A stretch of 64,000 nucleotides of DNA from Tumebacillus_A lipolyticus. GTDB taxonomy: Bacteria > Bacillota > Bacilli > Tumebacillales > Tumebacillaceae. Position 1 is the stretch's first letter. Each line of letters opens with the position of its first letter. Shown here piece after piece: positions 1-10,627 of the stretch. The stretch spans positions 930,001-994,000 of the forward strand of contig NZ_JBHUIO010000005.1 of NCBI RefSeq assembly GCF_042682745.1. The letters are read 5' to 3'. Made by a program: the position numbers and the translations under genes. The notes beneath the pieces are model-generated. The model worked only from the letters and a program-made list of their open reading frames with translations, had not been told where the DNA came from and ran no database searches.

Positions 1-376
1 GGGTCAGGGCGAGATGCTCCCCATCCTCCGTGTCAAACTGCGTTCCGAGGCGGATCAGGTCGTTGACCAAGCTCGGACCTTCGTTGACGAGAACTTCCAC
101 CGCCTCAAGATCGTTCAGACCAGCTCCGGCCATCATCGTATCTTCTCGATGCAAGTCAGGGGAATCGCCTTCGGCGATGGCCGCGGCGATTCCCCCTTGT
201 GCCCGGTTGGTATTGCTCTCGGTGAGACCCTTTTTGCAGAGGATCGTCACATCCGCATATCGACTGATCTTCAGCGCAGTGTATAGGCCTGCGATTCCGG
301 TACCGATCACCACCACATCGGTATCATGTGTGACAACGTCTTCTGCCTTATAGTTAGCCAGGAATCGTGAGAACAT
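1..376 (-). CDS. nadB: L-aspartate oxidase, N-terminal part (runs off left edge)
   Basis: Flavoenzyme that oxidises L-aspartate to iminoaspartate, the first step of de novo NAD synthesis, in the cytoplasm. About 125 residues are visible. They include the FAD-binding dinucleotide motif VVVIGTGIAGLYTAL near residues 22-36 and the family segment ESNTNRAQGGIAAA near 52-65. The ATG at 376 lies about 11 bases after GAAGGAG. The gene starts 44 bases after the nadA stop on the same strand, so the two are probably one transcript. The C-terminal part lies outside the window. The identification rests on my translation of the edge sequence. Confidence 0.9.
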   Translation of the reverse strand, partial: MFSRFLANYKAEDVVTHDTDVVVIGTGIAGLYTALKISRYADVTILCKKGLTESNTNRAQGGIAAAIAEGDSPDLHREDTMMAGAGLNDLEAVEVLVNEGPSLVNDLIRLGTQFDTEDGEHLALT

Positions 377-420
377 CAGATGTGTAGCTCCTTCGCGATA
401 GCTCGTGGTTCTATCGCTGC

Positions 421-1365
421 TTATTTCGGTACGATCTCAAGCATCCGATCGAGCGAACGGCGCGCTTTTTCGGCGACCATCGGGTCGACTTCGATCTGCG
501 GCTGAAGGGTCTCCAGCGCGCGCACCATCTTTTTGACATTATGAACTTTCATGTTCGGGCAAACCATATAGCGGGATGCGAAATGGAACGTCTTCTCCGG
601 CGATTCTTTCTCCAGCATATAGCGCACGCCCTCTTCGGTGGCGACGATATACTCTTTGAAGTTCGATTCGCGGCAATATTTCAAGATGCCGGTGGTCGAG
701 CCCACATAGTCGGCCAACGCCACCACCTCTGGACGGCATTCCGGATGGACGACGATCGGCGCGCCCGGGTGCTCCGCCTTCAGCGCGTGCACATCTTCCG
801 GCTGCAACAGGTCATGCGTGTTGCAGTACCCCTGCCAGATGATCATCTTCTTGTCGGTGAACTGGGACACGTAGTGCCCGAGGTTCTTGTCGGGAACCCA
901 GATGATCTCATCCGACTCGACCGAGTTGATCACTTTCAACGCGTTGGAGGACGTGCAGCAGATATCGGTCTCCGCCTTCACGTCTGCCGAGGTGTTGACA
1001 TAGGCGACCACCGTCGCATTCGGATATTCTGCCTTCAGCTTGCGCAGGCCGTCTCCCGTCACCATGTCGGCCATCGGGCAGCCGGAGCGATCGTCCGGCA
1101 TCAGCACGATCTTCTCCGGGTTGAGAATTTTTGCACTTTCTGCCATGAAGTGAACCCCGCAGAACAGGATGACGTCTGCGTCTGTATCTTTCGCCTTTTG
1201 CGCGAGGCCAAACGAGTCGCCAATATAATCGGCTACTTCCTGAACCTCGGCACGCATGTAATAGTGCGCGAGAATGATCGCATTGCGCTCTTTTTTTAAC
1301 TGAAGCAGCCGTTCTTTGTATTGATCGAGCTGTTCACGATTCGGTGCTGCTTGTAAGGTAGCCAT
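421..1365 (-). CDS. nadA: Quinolinate synthase NadA
   Basis: Condenses iminoaspartate with dihydroxyacetone phosphate to quinolinate in NAD synthesis, using a 4Fe-4S cluster. The 314 residues match the short single-domain form. The three expected cluster cysteines are visible as C96 (SGCPMAD), C181 (GYCNTHD) and C269 (MVCPNMK), together with the conserved ILAHYY, NTSA and HPEC segments. The ATG is preceded by TAGGAGGGG. It is first in the nadA-nadB unit and has its own promoter with palindromic sequence upstream. Nothing in the protein looks abnormal. Confidence 0.95.
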   Translation of the reverse strand: MATLQAAPNREQLDQYKERLLQLKKERNAIILAHYYMRAEVQEVADYIGDSFGLAQKAKDTDADVILFCGVHFMAESAKILNPEKIVLMPDDRSGCPMADMVTGDGLRKLKAEYPNATVVAYVNTSADVKAETDICCTSSNALKVINSVESDEIIWVPDKNLGHYVSQFTDKKMIIWQGYCNTHDLLQPEDVHALKAEHPGAPIVVHPECRPEVVALADYVGSTTGILKYCRESNFKEYIVATEEGVRYMLEKESPEKTFHFASRYMVCPNMKVHNVKKMVRALETLQPQIEVDPMVAEKARRSLDRMLEIVPK

Positions 1366-1419
1366 CGCGGACAGTGCCCCCTCCTATAGAAAATGGGCTG
1401 ATTATGCCTATTTTCTGTC

Positions 1420-1467
1420 ATTCTAACCCTGATCATCTAACGTGTCAATTTGACAAAAATTTGTCAC
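1420..1467 (-). promoter_or_regulatory. nadA promoter with two overlapping palindromes
   Basis: Read on minus there is TTGACA (1448-1443), a 17-base spacer and TAGAAT (1425-1420), a near-consensus sigma-A promoter. The -35 box lies inside the palindrome TGTCAATTTGACA (1443-1455), which overlaps a second palindrome TGACAAAAATTTGTCA (1451-1466). A repressor bound here would block the polymerase. NiaR (NadR/YrxA) is the family that represses nad genes in Bacillales, so it is the obvious candidate, but that assignment is inference. Confidence 0.7.
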
Positions 1468-1481
1468 AAAAATTAGAAAGC

Positions 1482-1527
1482 GCGATCCCAGAGCACCGTT
1501 CTTCTACACAGTGTTCCCTGGGATCGC
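1482..1527 (-). terminator. Terminator-like hairpin after fhs
   Basis: The arms GCGATCCCAG (1482-1491) and CTGGGATCGC (1518-1527) are perfectly complementary around a 26-base loop that can pair further. On minus the hairpin is followed by a moderately T-rich stretch. It separates fhs from nadA. Confidence 0.6.
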
Positions 1528-1555
1528 TTTGCAATCTCTAACAAGTCTTGGTCGC

Positions 1556-3256
1556 TTAGAAGAGCCCGATGATCTTTCCTTCTTCCAGCAGATCCATGTT
1601 CATCGCAGCCGGCACTTTCGGCAAGCCGGGCATCGTCATGATATCGCCGGTGATCGCGACGATAAACCCGGCGCCCGCCGAGATGCGCAGTTCGCGAATC
1701 GTGATCGTGAACCCTTCCGGGCGCCCCCGCAGGTTCGGATTGTCGGAGAAGGAGTATTGCGTCTTCGCCATGCAGATCGGCAGATGGCTGAGCCCCATCT
1801 CCTCGATGCGCTTGAGCATCGTCTGCGCTTTCGAAGTGAACTGCACCCCTTCGCCGCCGTACACATCGCGGACGATCGCTTCGATCTTCTCCTGCACCGT
1901 ATCCTCTTCGTTGTACAGATACATCAAGGAGCCCGGCCGTTCGTTGACCACTCGCAACACCTGCTCGGCGAGCGCCAGACCGCCATCTCCCCCTCTGGTG
2001 AACACGTCGGAGAGGGCGACCGGGATGCCGTTGTCGCGGCACCAGTCGGTGACGATGCGAATCTCTTCCTCGCTGTCTGTCGGAAACTTGTTGATCGCGA
2101 CGACCGCCGGGATGTTGAACATCTGCACGTTTTCAATGTGCTTGGACAGGTTGGACAACCCGAGGCGAACCGCCTCTTCGTTCGGCGCGCCAAGCGATGC
2201 TTTGTCCACTCCGCCGTGCATCTTCAGCGCGCGGATGGTCGCGACGACCACCGTCGCGGTCGGCTGAAGCCCCGCTTGGCGGCACTTGATGTGGAAAAAC
2301 TTCTCCGCGCCGAGGTCGGCGCCAAACCCCGCCTCTGTCACCACATAGTCGGCCAGCTTCAGCGCCATCTTCGTCGCGATCACCGAGTTGCAGCCGTGCG
2401 CGATGTTGGCAAACGGCCCTCCGTGCACCAGCGCCGGCGTGTGTTCGAGCGTCTGCACCAGGTTGGGCTTGATCGCCTCTTTGAGCAGGACGGCCATCGC
2501 GCCTTCTGCGCCGAGGTCGGCGACGGTGATCGGCGCTTTGTCGAGGTTGTAGCCGATCACCATCCGCTTCAGCCGCTCTTTCAGGTCTTGCTCATCTTGC
2601 GCCAAGCAGAGCACCGCCATCACTTCGCTGGCGACGGTGATGTCAAATCCGCTCTCCCGCGGCACGCCGTTCGCAGGTCCCCCCAGCCCGACGACGATCT
2701 GGCGCAGCGCCCGATCGTTCATGTCGAGCACGCGGTTCCACGAGACGCGGCGGACGTCGAAGCGCAACAGGTTGCCTTGGTGGATGTGGTTGTCGATCAG
2801 GGCGGCGAGCAGGTTGTGCGCCGACGTGATCGCGTGAAAGTCGCCGGTGAAGTGCAGGTTGATGTCCTCCATCGGCACGATCTGCGAATAACCGCCGCCG
2901 GCGGCACCGCCCTTCATCCCAAACGAGGGCCCGAGCGACGGTTCGCGCAGGCAGATCATCGCCGTCTGTTCGGTGTCGGCCAGCAGTTTCCCGAGCGCTT
3001 GCCCGAGGCCGACCGTCGTGGTCGACTTGCCCTCGCCAGCCGGCGTCGGCGAGATCGCCGTGACGAGGATCAGCTTGCCATCCTGCTTGTCGGCGAGGCG
3101 ACGGTAGACGTCCAAGGAGATCTTCGCTTTGTATTTGCCGTACTGCTCGATGTCATCAGCGGACAGCCCCACCGTGGCTGCGATCTCGTGGATCGGTTTC
3201 AGCGTGGCTTCCTGTGCGATCTCGATATCTGTTTTCATGCGTTGTTCGGTTGACAT
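1556..3256 (-). CDS. fhs: Formate-tetrahydrofolate ligase
   Basis: ATP-dependent formation of 10-formyl-tetrahydrofolate from formate in one-carbon metabolism. The start chosen is the ATG at 3256, with TTAGGAGAG about 10 bases upstream; an in-frame start further up has no better site. The protein is about 566 residues, a normal size for the family. It shows the P-loop-like TPAGEGKSTTTVGLGQAL, the family segment EPSLGPSFGMKGGAAGGGYSQ, and the end segment ITGDIMTMPGLP. It lies 13 bases after the HD-GYP stop on the same strand and ends at a hairpin. This is a routine assignment. Confidence 0.96.
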   Translation of the reverse strand: MSTEQRMKTDIEIAQEATLKPIHEIAATVGLSADDIEQYGKYKAKISLDVYRRLADKQDGKLILVTAISPTPAGEGKSTTTVGLGQALGKLLADTEQTAMICLREPSLGPSFGMKGGAAGGGYSQIVPMEDINLHFTGDFHAITSAHNLLAALIDNHIHQGNLLRFDVRRVSWNRVLDMNDRALRQIVVGLGGPANGVPRESGFDITVASEVMAVLCLAQDEQDLKERLKRMVIGYNLDKAPITVADLGAEGAMAVLLKEAIKPNLVQTLEHTPALVHGGPFANIAHGCNSVIATKMALKLADYVVTEAGFGADLGAEKFFHIKCRQAGLQPTATVVVATIRALKMHGGVDKASLGAPNEEAVRLGLSNLSKHIENVQMFNIPAVVAINKFPTDSEEEIRIVTDWCRDNGIPVALSDVFTRGGDGGLALAEQVLRVVNERPGSLMYLYNEEDTVQEKIEAIVRDVYGGEGVQFTSKAQTMLKRIEEMGLSHLPICMAKTQYSFSDNPNLRGRPEGFTITIRELRISAGAGFIVAITGDIMTMPGLPKVPAAMNMDLLEEGKIIGLF

Positions 3257-3269
3257 AGTATCCACTCTC

Positions 3270-4352
3270 CTAACTTTCACATGAGGTGATCAGAACGGTC
3301 AGATGCTCCAAGAGATTGATCTCAAACGGGGTTGCGTTGCGCCCCTGCGCATCCTTCAGCACGCGCACGACCGGCCGCTGCGGATGGTTGGGGTTTTGGC
3401 GGACGATCACGCCCGTCTCGCCAGTGTTCAGCTTGACGGTCAACCCGGTCGGGTAGATCGCCACCGCCTTTAAGAACAGCTCGACGATCTTGCCGTCAAA
3501 ATGGCCGCCGCATCCCCCGAGCAGGAGCTCAAGCGCGTGATGCGGCAGATGGCCGCTCCGGTAGACCCGGTTGGCGGTCAGCGCTTCATACACGTCTGCC
3601 ACCGCGGTGATCTTGCCGAAGATGTGCATCTCTTCGCCGCTCAAGCCCCGCGGATAGCCTGTCCCATCGACTCGCTCGTGGTGCTGCAAGGCGACATGTG
3701 CGGACAGCGAAGAGATATCATCCTGCTGCCGAAGCATCTCGTAGCCGATCATCGAATGCTGCTTGACCAGCTCGTACTCTTCGTTCGTCAGCTTGCCCGG
3801 CTTGTTTAAGATCTCCTGTGGCAGGCGCAATTTCCCAATATCGTGAAGCAGCGTCCCGACGCCTAAGTCGAGCAACTGCTTTTCGGTCAGTCCATACTCC
3901 ATGCCGATCGCAAGCGAGATCAAGGAGACGTTCACAGAGTGATGATAGAGAAACCCGTCGTTCGTATAGATGCTCGACAGGTTGAGCAGTGCATCCGGCT
4001 TGCCTCTCATCTCCTGAAGGATCGTGTCGAACAGGCGGCGGATGCTGCGTCCGCTCACATCCTGTTGAAAATGGCGCGGGTGCTTGCCCGCGCTCATCAC
4101 GCTTTGCAAGGTTGTGTAGACCAGCTGCAACGCTTCTTGGCGCGTCTGCGGGGAGATCACATCTTCGACGACCACATCTTCGGTCCGCCTGTCCTCGATG
4201 AAGACGGAGGTGATCCCTAAGCCTAGCAACCGCTTGATCAGCGCGTCTGACAGCGGCACTCCTTTGGCCAACAGCACAAGTCCTTTTTCATCGAAGAGTG
4301 GCTGTGCCAGTCTCGTTTCCGGTGTGATGGTTTGCAATGATGCGAGTCTCAT
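3270..4352 (-). CDS. HD-GYP domain phosphodiesterase (predicted c-di-GMP hydrolase)
   Basis: About 360 residues. The N-terminal ~100 residues have no domain I recognise. The C-terminal half carries an HD-GYP domain with LLHDIGK, then HSMIGYEML and HHERVDGTGYPRGL, so the metal-binding HD residues and the GYP motif are intact. Families with this domain hydrolyse cyclic di-GMP. No signal-receiver domain or membrane segment is visible, so the input is unknown. I chose ATG 4352, which sits 8 bases after GAAGGGTGG, over the GTG at 4364. The gene lies just after the ftsH terminator and probably has its own promoter. Confidence 0.88.
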   Translation of the reverse strand: MRLASLQTITPETRLAQPLFDEKGLVLLAKGVPLSDALIKRLLGLGITSVFIEDRRTEDVVVEDVISPQTRQEALQLVYTTLQSVMSAGKHPRHFQQDVSGRSIRRLFDTILQEMRGKPDALLNLSSIYTNDGFLYHHSVNVSLISLAIGMEYGLTEKQLLDLGVGTLLHDIGKLRLPQEILNKPGKLTNEEYELVKQHSMIGYEMLRQQDDISSLSAHVALQHHERVDGTGYPRGLSGEEMHIFGKITAVADVYEALTANRVYRSGHLPHHALELLLGGCGGHFDGKIVELFLKAVAIYPTGLTVKLNTGETGVIVRQNPNHPQRPVVRVLKDAQGRNATPFEINLLEHLTVLITSCES

Positions 4353-4370
4353 GTTGAAGTCCACCCTTCA

Positions 4371-4401
4371 AAAAAACACCTGTCGAACAAGCGACAGGTG
4401 T
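4371..4401 (-). terminator. ftsH terminator
   Basis: On minus, the arms ACACCTGTCG and CGACAGGTGT (4401-4392 and 4385-4376) enclose a six-base loop, followed by a run of six or more T. This is a clear intrinsic terminator between ftsH and the HD-GYP gene. Confidence 0.9.
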
Positions 4402-4419
4402 TTTCTAACGTCTCCAGTT

Positions 4420-6354
<1,935 letters not shown>

Positions 6355-6403
6355 TCCTTACCTCCTCTCGGCACCCCTGGTACCACATTCGCCCGATTCG
6401 CGT

Positions 6404-6943
6404 TTAGGATTGATACACTTCAGGTTTCAAAACCCCAACATAGGGAAGGTTGCGATATCGTTCCGCAAAATCAAGCCCGTAACCTACGATGAAGTGATCA
6501 GGCACGGAGAATCCGAGATAGTCGGGAAGAATCTCAACTTTGCGGCGCTCCGGCTTGTCGAGCAAGGCTGCGACTTTGACCGAAGCGGCGTTGCGCTGCA
6601 ACAACAGGTTTTTCAAATAATGCAAGGTCAGACCCGAGTCGATGATGTCTTCCACGATCAACACGTGCCGCCCTTCGATGCTCTTGTCTAGGTCTTTGAT
6701 GATCCGAACGACCCCGGTGGACTCGGAGGACTTCCCATAGCTTGAAACGGCCATGAAATCGAACTCCACCACCCTGTCGATTCGCTTGACCAGATCGCTC
6801 ATGAACATCGCAGCACCCTTGAGGATGCCGATGACGAGCAAATCCTGTCCCTCAGTATCGCGGGTGATCTGCTCTCCGAGCTCGCGCACCTTGGCGGAAA
6901 CCTCGTCTTCGGTGAAGAGGATCTCTTGCACGTCTGTATGCAT
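6404..6943 (-). CDS. hpt: Hypoxanthine phosphoribosyltransferase
   Basis: Purine salvage enzyme that makes IMP and GMP from hypoxanthine and guanine with PRPP. The PRPP-binding motif VLIVEDIIDSGLTL is visible, as is the flexible-loop region SSYGKSSESTG; about 179 residues is typical. ATG 6943 has GGGGGT ten bases upstream; a TTG at 6961 is the alternative. It sits between tilS and ftsH, the standard order in Bacillales, 25 bases after the tilS stop. Confidence 0.96.
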   Translation of the reverse strand: MHTDVQEILFTEDEVSAKVRELGEQITRDTEGQDLLVIGILKGAAMFMSDLVKRIDRVVEFDFMAVSSYGKSSESTGVVRIIKDLDKSIEGRHVLIVEDIIDSGLTLHYLKNLLLQRNAASVKVAALLDKPERRKVEILPDYLGFSVPDHFIVGYGLDFAERYRNLPYVGVLKPEVYQS

Positions 6944-6968
6944 TGGTTCACGTACCCCCAAAGAAAGT

Positions 6969-8402
6969 TTAAGAGAGTCGCTCCGCCCGGAGGATGAGCG
7001 TCTTTTGCGTCTTGTTGGTGACTTGCGCCTGCTGTCCCCGCCGAACCCCGATCACCCATTCGACCTTGTCATCAATGCAAAGAAGCGGCCAAGCGCTGCG
7101 CTTCATTTTGGGCACTTTGGCGTCAACAAATACATCGCTGATCAGCTTGCTACCTTGCAGACCGAGCGGTTGAATTCGATCACCCTTTTCCCATGTGCGT
7201 ATGTATATGCAAGAGCCGGACAATTGATCAGCGTCGAATTGGGCTTCCCATGCATCGGTCGGACGAGGCGGCACACCGCGTGTCACTTCGACCTGCACCC
7301 GAAGATCAAAACCAGAAGGTTCCACCTGTAGGTTCAACGTGCCTTCCAATAATTCCTTGTCAAACACAAAACGCGCAGGCGGGATGCTCGCTTCAACCGC
7401 TGAGCTCGGTTCGATGACGCTCACCGAGGCGATCGCATATTCTCGCCTCAACTGCACGCCGCCGGGCAGGTACAACCTAGCACTTGGCGAGCTGCCAGTC
7501 AACAGCGCACGGATGTTTTCGATATGTACTTGCTCCCACTGTATGGTATGTCCGCACAGATAATATAATATTAGTGTAATTACTCGTCGTTGTAAAGGAA
7601 GCGCGCTCCCGACAAAATGTTCACAATTGACTTGAACAGATCTGCTTCCGCGCGTCGTCACACACTCCGCAAATCGCTCCGCCGCCAAACGCTCCAAAAA
7701 CTGCTCATCTTCGCGCGCCAGATCGGACAGCTGAAGCAGCGCTGCCTTCACGCCCCCGTTGTATTCGCGCATCAGTTCGGGAAACAGCCGCAATCGTATC
7801 TTATTGCGCAAGTATTTCACTGTTGAATTGGACGCATCCTCTCGGTGGTCGATCTGATGCGCTCCGGCGTATGTTTCGATCTCTTCCCGCCAGATTTTGA
7901 GCAGCGGGCGCACATACTCGACGCCCTGCTGGCTGCGCTTGACCGCGATGCCCCCCAAGCCCCGCGTGGAGGTGCCGCGCAGGATGCGCATCATCACCGT
8001 CTCCGCCTGATCGTCCGCATGGTGCGCGGTGACGATCTTGCCGTATCCGCCTCGCTCAGCCGTCTCCCGCAGGAATGCGTAGCGCGCCTCCCTCGCCGCC
8101 GCTTGGATCGAGAGCTTCTGCGCCTCTGCCAGCGCCCGCACATCGACCTCGCCGAGATGAAAGGGCAGCCGATGTCGCCTCGCGAGCGCTTCGACGAAGC
8201 GGGCGTCCGCCTGCGACGCCTCGCCGCGCAATCGATGATCGACATGGGCGACGCCCAGCTCGTAGCCCCACTCTGCGCGCAGCCTGATCAGCGCGTCGAG
8301 CAGGGCGCAGGAGTCCAAGCCGCCGGAGACGGCGACCAGCAGTCGATCTCCGCTTGCGAACAGCGAGTTGCGCCTGATCCCCTCACCGATTTTTGCGAGC
8401 AA
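6969..8402 (-). CDS. tilS: tRNA(Ile)-lysidine synthetase TilS
   Basis: Modifies the wobble cytidine of the AUA-decoding tRNA-Ile to lysidine, using ATP and lysine. The 477 residues begin with the PP-loop VAVSGGLDS (about 23-31), followed by HVDHRLRG and ADDQAET. They end with a TilS C-terminal domain (KGDRIQPLGLQGSKLISDVF). The start is TTG with GGAGGGG five bases upstream, and it overlaps the preceding exporter gene by 20 bases, so the two are probably translationally coupled. This is an essential gene in the conserved sporulation/housekeeping cluster. Confidence 0.96.
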   Translation of the reverse strand: MLAKIGEGIRRNSLFASGDRLLVAVSGGLDSCALLDALIRLRAEWGYELGVAHVDHRLRGEASQADARFVEALARRHRLPFHLGEVDVRALAEAQKLSIQAAAREARYAFLRETAERGGYGKIVTAHHADDQAETVMMRILRGTSTRGLGGIAVKRSQQGVEYVRPLLKIWREEIETYAGAHQIDHREDASNSTVKYLRNKIRLRLFPELMREYNGGVKAALLQLSDLAREDEQFLERLAAERFAECVTTRGSRSVQVNCEHFVGSALPLQRRVITLILYYLCGHTIQWEQVHIENIRALLTGSSPSARLYLPGGVQLRREYAIASVSVIEPSSAVEASIPPARFVFDKELLEGTLNLQVEPSGFDLRVQVEVTRGVPPRPTDAWEAQFDADQLSGSCIYIRTWEKGDRIQPLGLQGSKLISDVFVDAKVPKMKRSAWPLLCIDDKVEWVIGVRRGQQAQVTNKTQKTLILRAERLS

Positions 8403-8841
8403 GGATACCCCTCCAGTCCGTCCGAAGCACCGAGCCTGCGAGCACCAGCCCCGCCGAGATCGCCGAGGCGATCAGCATCGTCTGCGTCCCGCGGGACAGG
8501 CCTTCCAGATAATCGCCCATCACAAACTCCCGCATCGTCGCCATCGCCGACGACCCGGGCACGAGCGGCACGATGCCGCCGACGACAAACACGGTGACCG
8601 GCATCAGCACCTTGCGGGCCAGCTTCTCGCTGAGCGCGCCGACGAGCACACCGCCAAAAAAGGCCGCATAGACGGGCGAGCTCCACAGCTGCAGCGCCAA
8701 ATATTGCGTCAGCCACGCCCCGAGCCCGACCAGACCGACGAGCAGCAGCGCCTTTTTCGGCACATGGTAGAGGATCGCATAGCAGACGGTCGCCGAAAAG
8801 GCAAATCCCAGCTTGATCAACAACATCCAGTCGATGCTCAT
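8383..8841 (-). CDS. ThrE-type threonine/serine exporter, C-terminal half (YjjB-like)
   Basis: The 152 residues have about five hydrophobic segments and the GGIVPLVPGS signature of the C-terminal half of the ThrE family. It follows the N-terminal half (8843-9616) after a single base, and its end overlaps the tilS start. In this family the two halves can be one polypeptide or two subunits. Here they are separate, and the pair probably forms one inner-membrane exporter. The substrate is predicted only from the family. Confidence 0.85.
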   Translation of the reverse strand: MSIDWMLLIKLGFAFSATVCYAILYHVPKKALLLVGLVGLGAWLTQYLALQLWSSPVYAAFFGGVLVGALSEKLARKVLMPVTVFVVGGIVPLVPGSSAMATMREFVMGDYLEGLSRGTQTMLIASAISAGLVLAGSVLRTDWRGILARKNR

Positions 8842-8842
8842 C

Positions 8843-9616
8843 TCAGCTCACCACCCCATGCACGCGAATGGCCAGCACGACGGCGACCGCCGCTGCGATC
8901 GCAAAGGCGATCAGAAACGCCTCCGCCGCTCGGGCGAGACCGGCGAGCAGTTCCCCCGCCATCAGGTCGCGCACCGCGTTGGTCACCGCCACCCCGGGCA
9001 CGAGCGGAATCACCGCACCGATGATCGCCGCTTCAAAATTGGTCGCGACCGACACGACCACCCCGAGGACGGCGACCGAGACGCCGACAAACGCGGCGAA
9101 GAAGATCCCGAGAAAATAGGGCACCCGCTCCGCCAGGATCCCGAGCACAAAGTGGGAGATCCAGCCGCAGAACGCCCCGACGACAAACTCCGCCCAGCCC
9201 CCGTTGAACAGCACGGCAAACGCGCCCGAGGCGAACGCAGACGCCAAGTGCTGATAGCGCAGGCGATAGGTCTGCTTCGTCTGCTCGATCTTGTCCAGCG
9301 CCGAAAACACTTCCTCAACACTCACCTGCCCCCGCGCATAGCGGCGGGAGAGATCGTTTACCATGTGCACTTTCGACAGGTTGATCCCCGACGATCCGGT
9401 GACGCGGCTCATCCCCGTCCGGGTCGCCTCCCCCTCGCGCTCGACCGAGATGAAAATCCCCGTCGGCGTCACAAAGCTCTGCACCTGATCGACACCGTAA
9501 GCGACTCCAAGCCGCGTGATCGTATCCTCAACTCGCGAAGTCTCCGCTCCGCACCTCTGCATGATCATGCCCGCTCGCAGGCACAGATCTAGCGCTTCTT
9601 CCAAACTTTTGCTCAT
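8843..9616 (-). CDS. ThrE-type threonine/serine exporter, N-terminal half (YjjP-like)
   Basis: The 257 residues begin with a soluble segment bearing the family pattern CLRAGMIMQRCGAETSRVED (about 12-31) and the segment FVTPTGIFISV. About five membrane helices follow, with the signature GAVIPLVPGVAVTNAVRDL. It partners with the downstream C-terminal half. Both lie inside a cluster otherwise devoted to sporulation and housekeeping, which suggests insertion into that operon. Which amino acid is exported cannot be told from sequence. Confidence 0.87.
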   Translation of the reverse strand: MSKSLEEALDLCLRAGMIMQRCGAETSRVEDTITRLGVAYGVDQVQSFVTPTGIFISVEREGEATRTGMSRVTGSSGINLSKVHMVNDLSRRYARGQVSVEEVFSALDKIEQTKQTYRLRYQHLASAFASGAFAVLFNGGWAEFVVGAFCGWISHFVLGILAERVPYFLGIFFAAFVGVSVAVLGVVVSVATNFEAAIIGAVIPLVPGVAVTNAVRDLMAGELLAGLARAAEAFLIAFAIAAAVAVVLAIRVHGVVS

Positions 9617-9688
9617 CGACGCTCATCCTGTCTCTTAAAAAATCGTTTTCACAGAGTTCGCGCTCAGCGTCTGGTTTCCTTCCGCCGC

Positions 9689-10627
9689 CTACAAAAAGAT
9701 CAAACAGAAGACCCCGACCAGCGTGGCGGCCGAGCAGATGAGCAGCCAGTCGCTAAAATCGCGCGGCGCATCGGCTGCCTTTTCCTGTCGCTCCTTGTTC
9801 AGGCTCGCCTCCACCAGCAGCATCAGCCGCTCCCGAAAGCGTCCCACCGTCGTCACGCGTCCGCTCCACACCGCCCGCAGCAACTCCTGCCACGGGGCGA
9901 GGCGCGGGTCGGACATCGCGCTCTGCAGGAGCAAGGAGAAGTTGGGCGTCGACATCGCCGACAGCTTTTGGCACAGGTCGGGCGCGAGCAGGGCGACCAC
10001 CATCATCGTCAGGGCGAACAGATCGTACGACGCTTCCGCTCGGCGGCTGCCCTGCCCCCACCACGCCCGGTCATACCACTCGGTGTACTCCTTGACACCC
10101 CGCCCAAACGGGGTCACACCGCCAAAGTCGACCAGCCGCACGCGACCGCTCTGCTCATCGACGAGGCAGTTTTCCACCTTCAGATCGCCAAAGCAGTAGC
10201 CGAGCTGATGCAGCCGCTCCAAAAACGTGCACACCTGCAGCATCAGCACCGCCGCCCAGTGCCGGCCACGCCGTTGCAAAAAAGGGGCGAGCGAGCTGCC
10301 GCGCACCTGCTCCATCACATAAAAAAACGCCTTGCCGCGCTTCGTGTCCACATCGTCCAAGTCAAAGACGAGCGGCCCGAGATCGAAGCCCCGAGCCACC
10401 CCCTGCAAGTTTTGCAATATCTTGTGTTCCAGCGCGATGTCGCTCGACGCGGAAGATACTTTCAGCGCGAGTCGATCGCCGCTTCCCGCCTTCACCGCGT
10501 AGACCTCTCCGTTGGCGCCGCGCCCGAGCAGACCTTCCACAACATAGCGCTGCCCGTTCCACTTTCCGCAGATCGGCACGCCAGCGCGAAAGAGCGGTTC
10601 AGACGACATAGGCTGCCATGTCGCCAT
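9689..10627 (-). CDS. YabT-like membrane-anchored Ser/Thr protein kinase
   Basis: Hanks-type kinase domain followed by a C-terminal membrane segment (DWLLICSAATLVGVFCLIFL). Visible are the glycine-rich loop LGRGANGEVYAVK, the catalytic loop FGDLKVENC and DFGG. The usual HRD histidine and arginine are replaced by F and G, but D, K and N are kept. Its place between the YabS-like gene and tilS matches B. subtilis yabT, a sporulation DNA-binding kinase. I chose ATG 10627, eight bases after GAGGA; it overlaps the preceding gene by 29 bases. ATG 10609 is the alternative. Confidence 0.85.
   Translation of the reverse strand: MATWQPMSSEPLFRAGVPICGKWNGQRYVVEGLLGRGANGEVYAVKAGSGDRLALKVSSASSDIALEHKILQNLQGVARGFDLGPLVFDLDDVDTKRGKAFFYVMEQVRGSSLAPFLQRRGRHWAAVLMLQVCTFLERLHQLGYCFGDLKVENCLVDEQSGRVRLVDFGGVTPFGRGVKEYTEWYDRAWWGQGSRRAEASYDLFALTMMVVALLAPDLCQKLSAMSTPNFSLLLQSAMSDPRLAPWQELLRAVWSGRVTTVGRFRERLMLLVEASLNKERQEKAADAPRDFSDWLLICSAATLVGVFCLIFL

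Noticed and set aside
1511..3253. Long plus-strand frame of 580 codons opposite fhs
   Set aside because: It is the antisense of a well conserved gene. GC-rich third positions create long open frames on the opposite strand, and its protein is arginine/histidine-rich without any domain.
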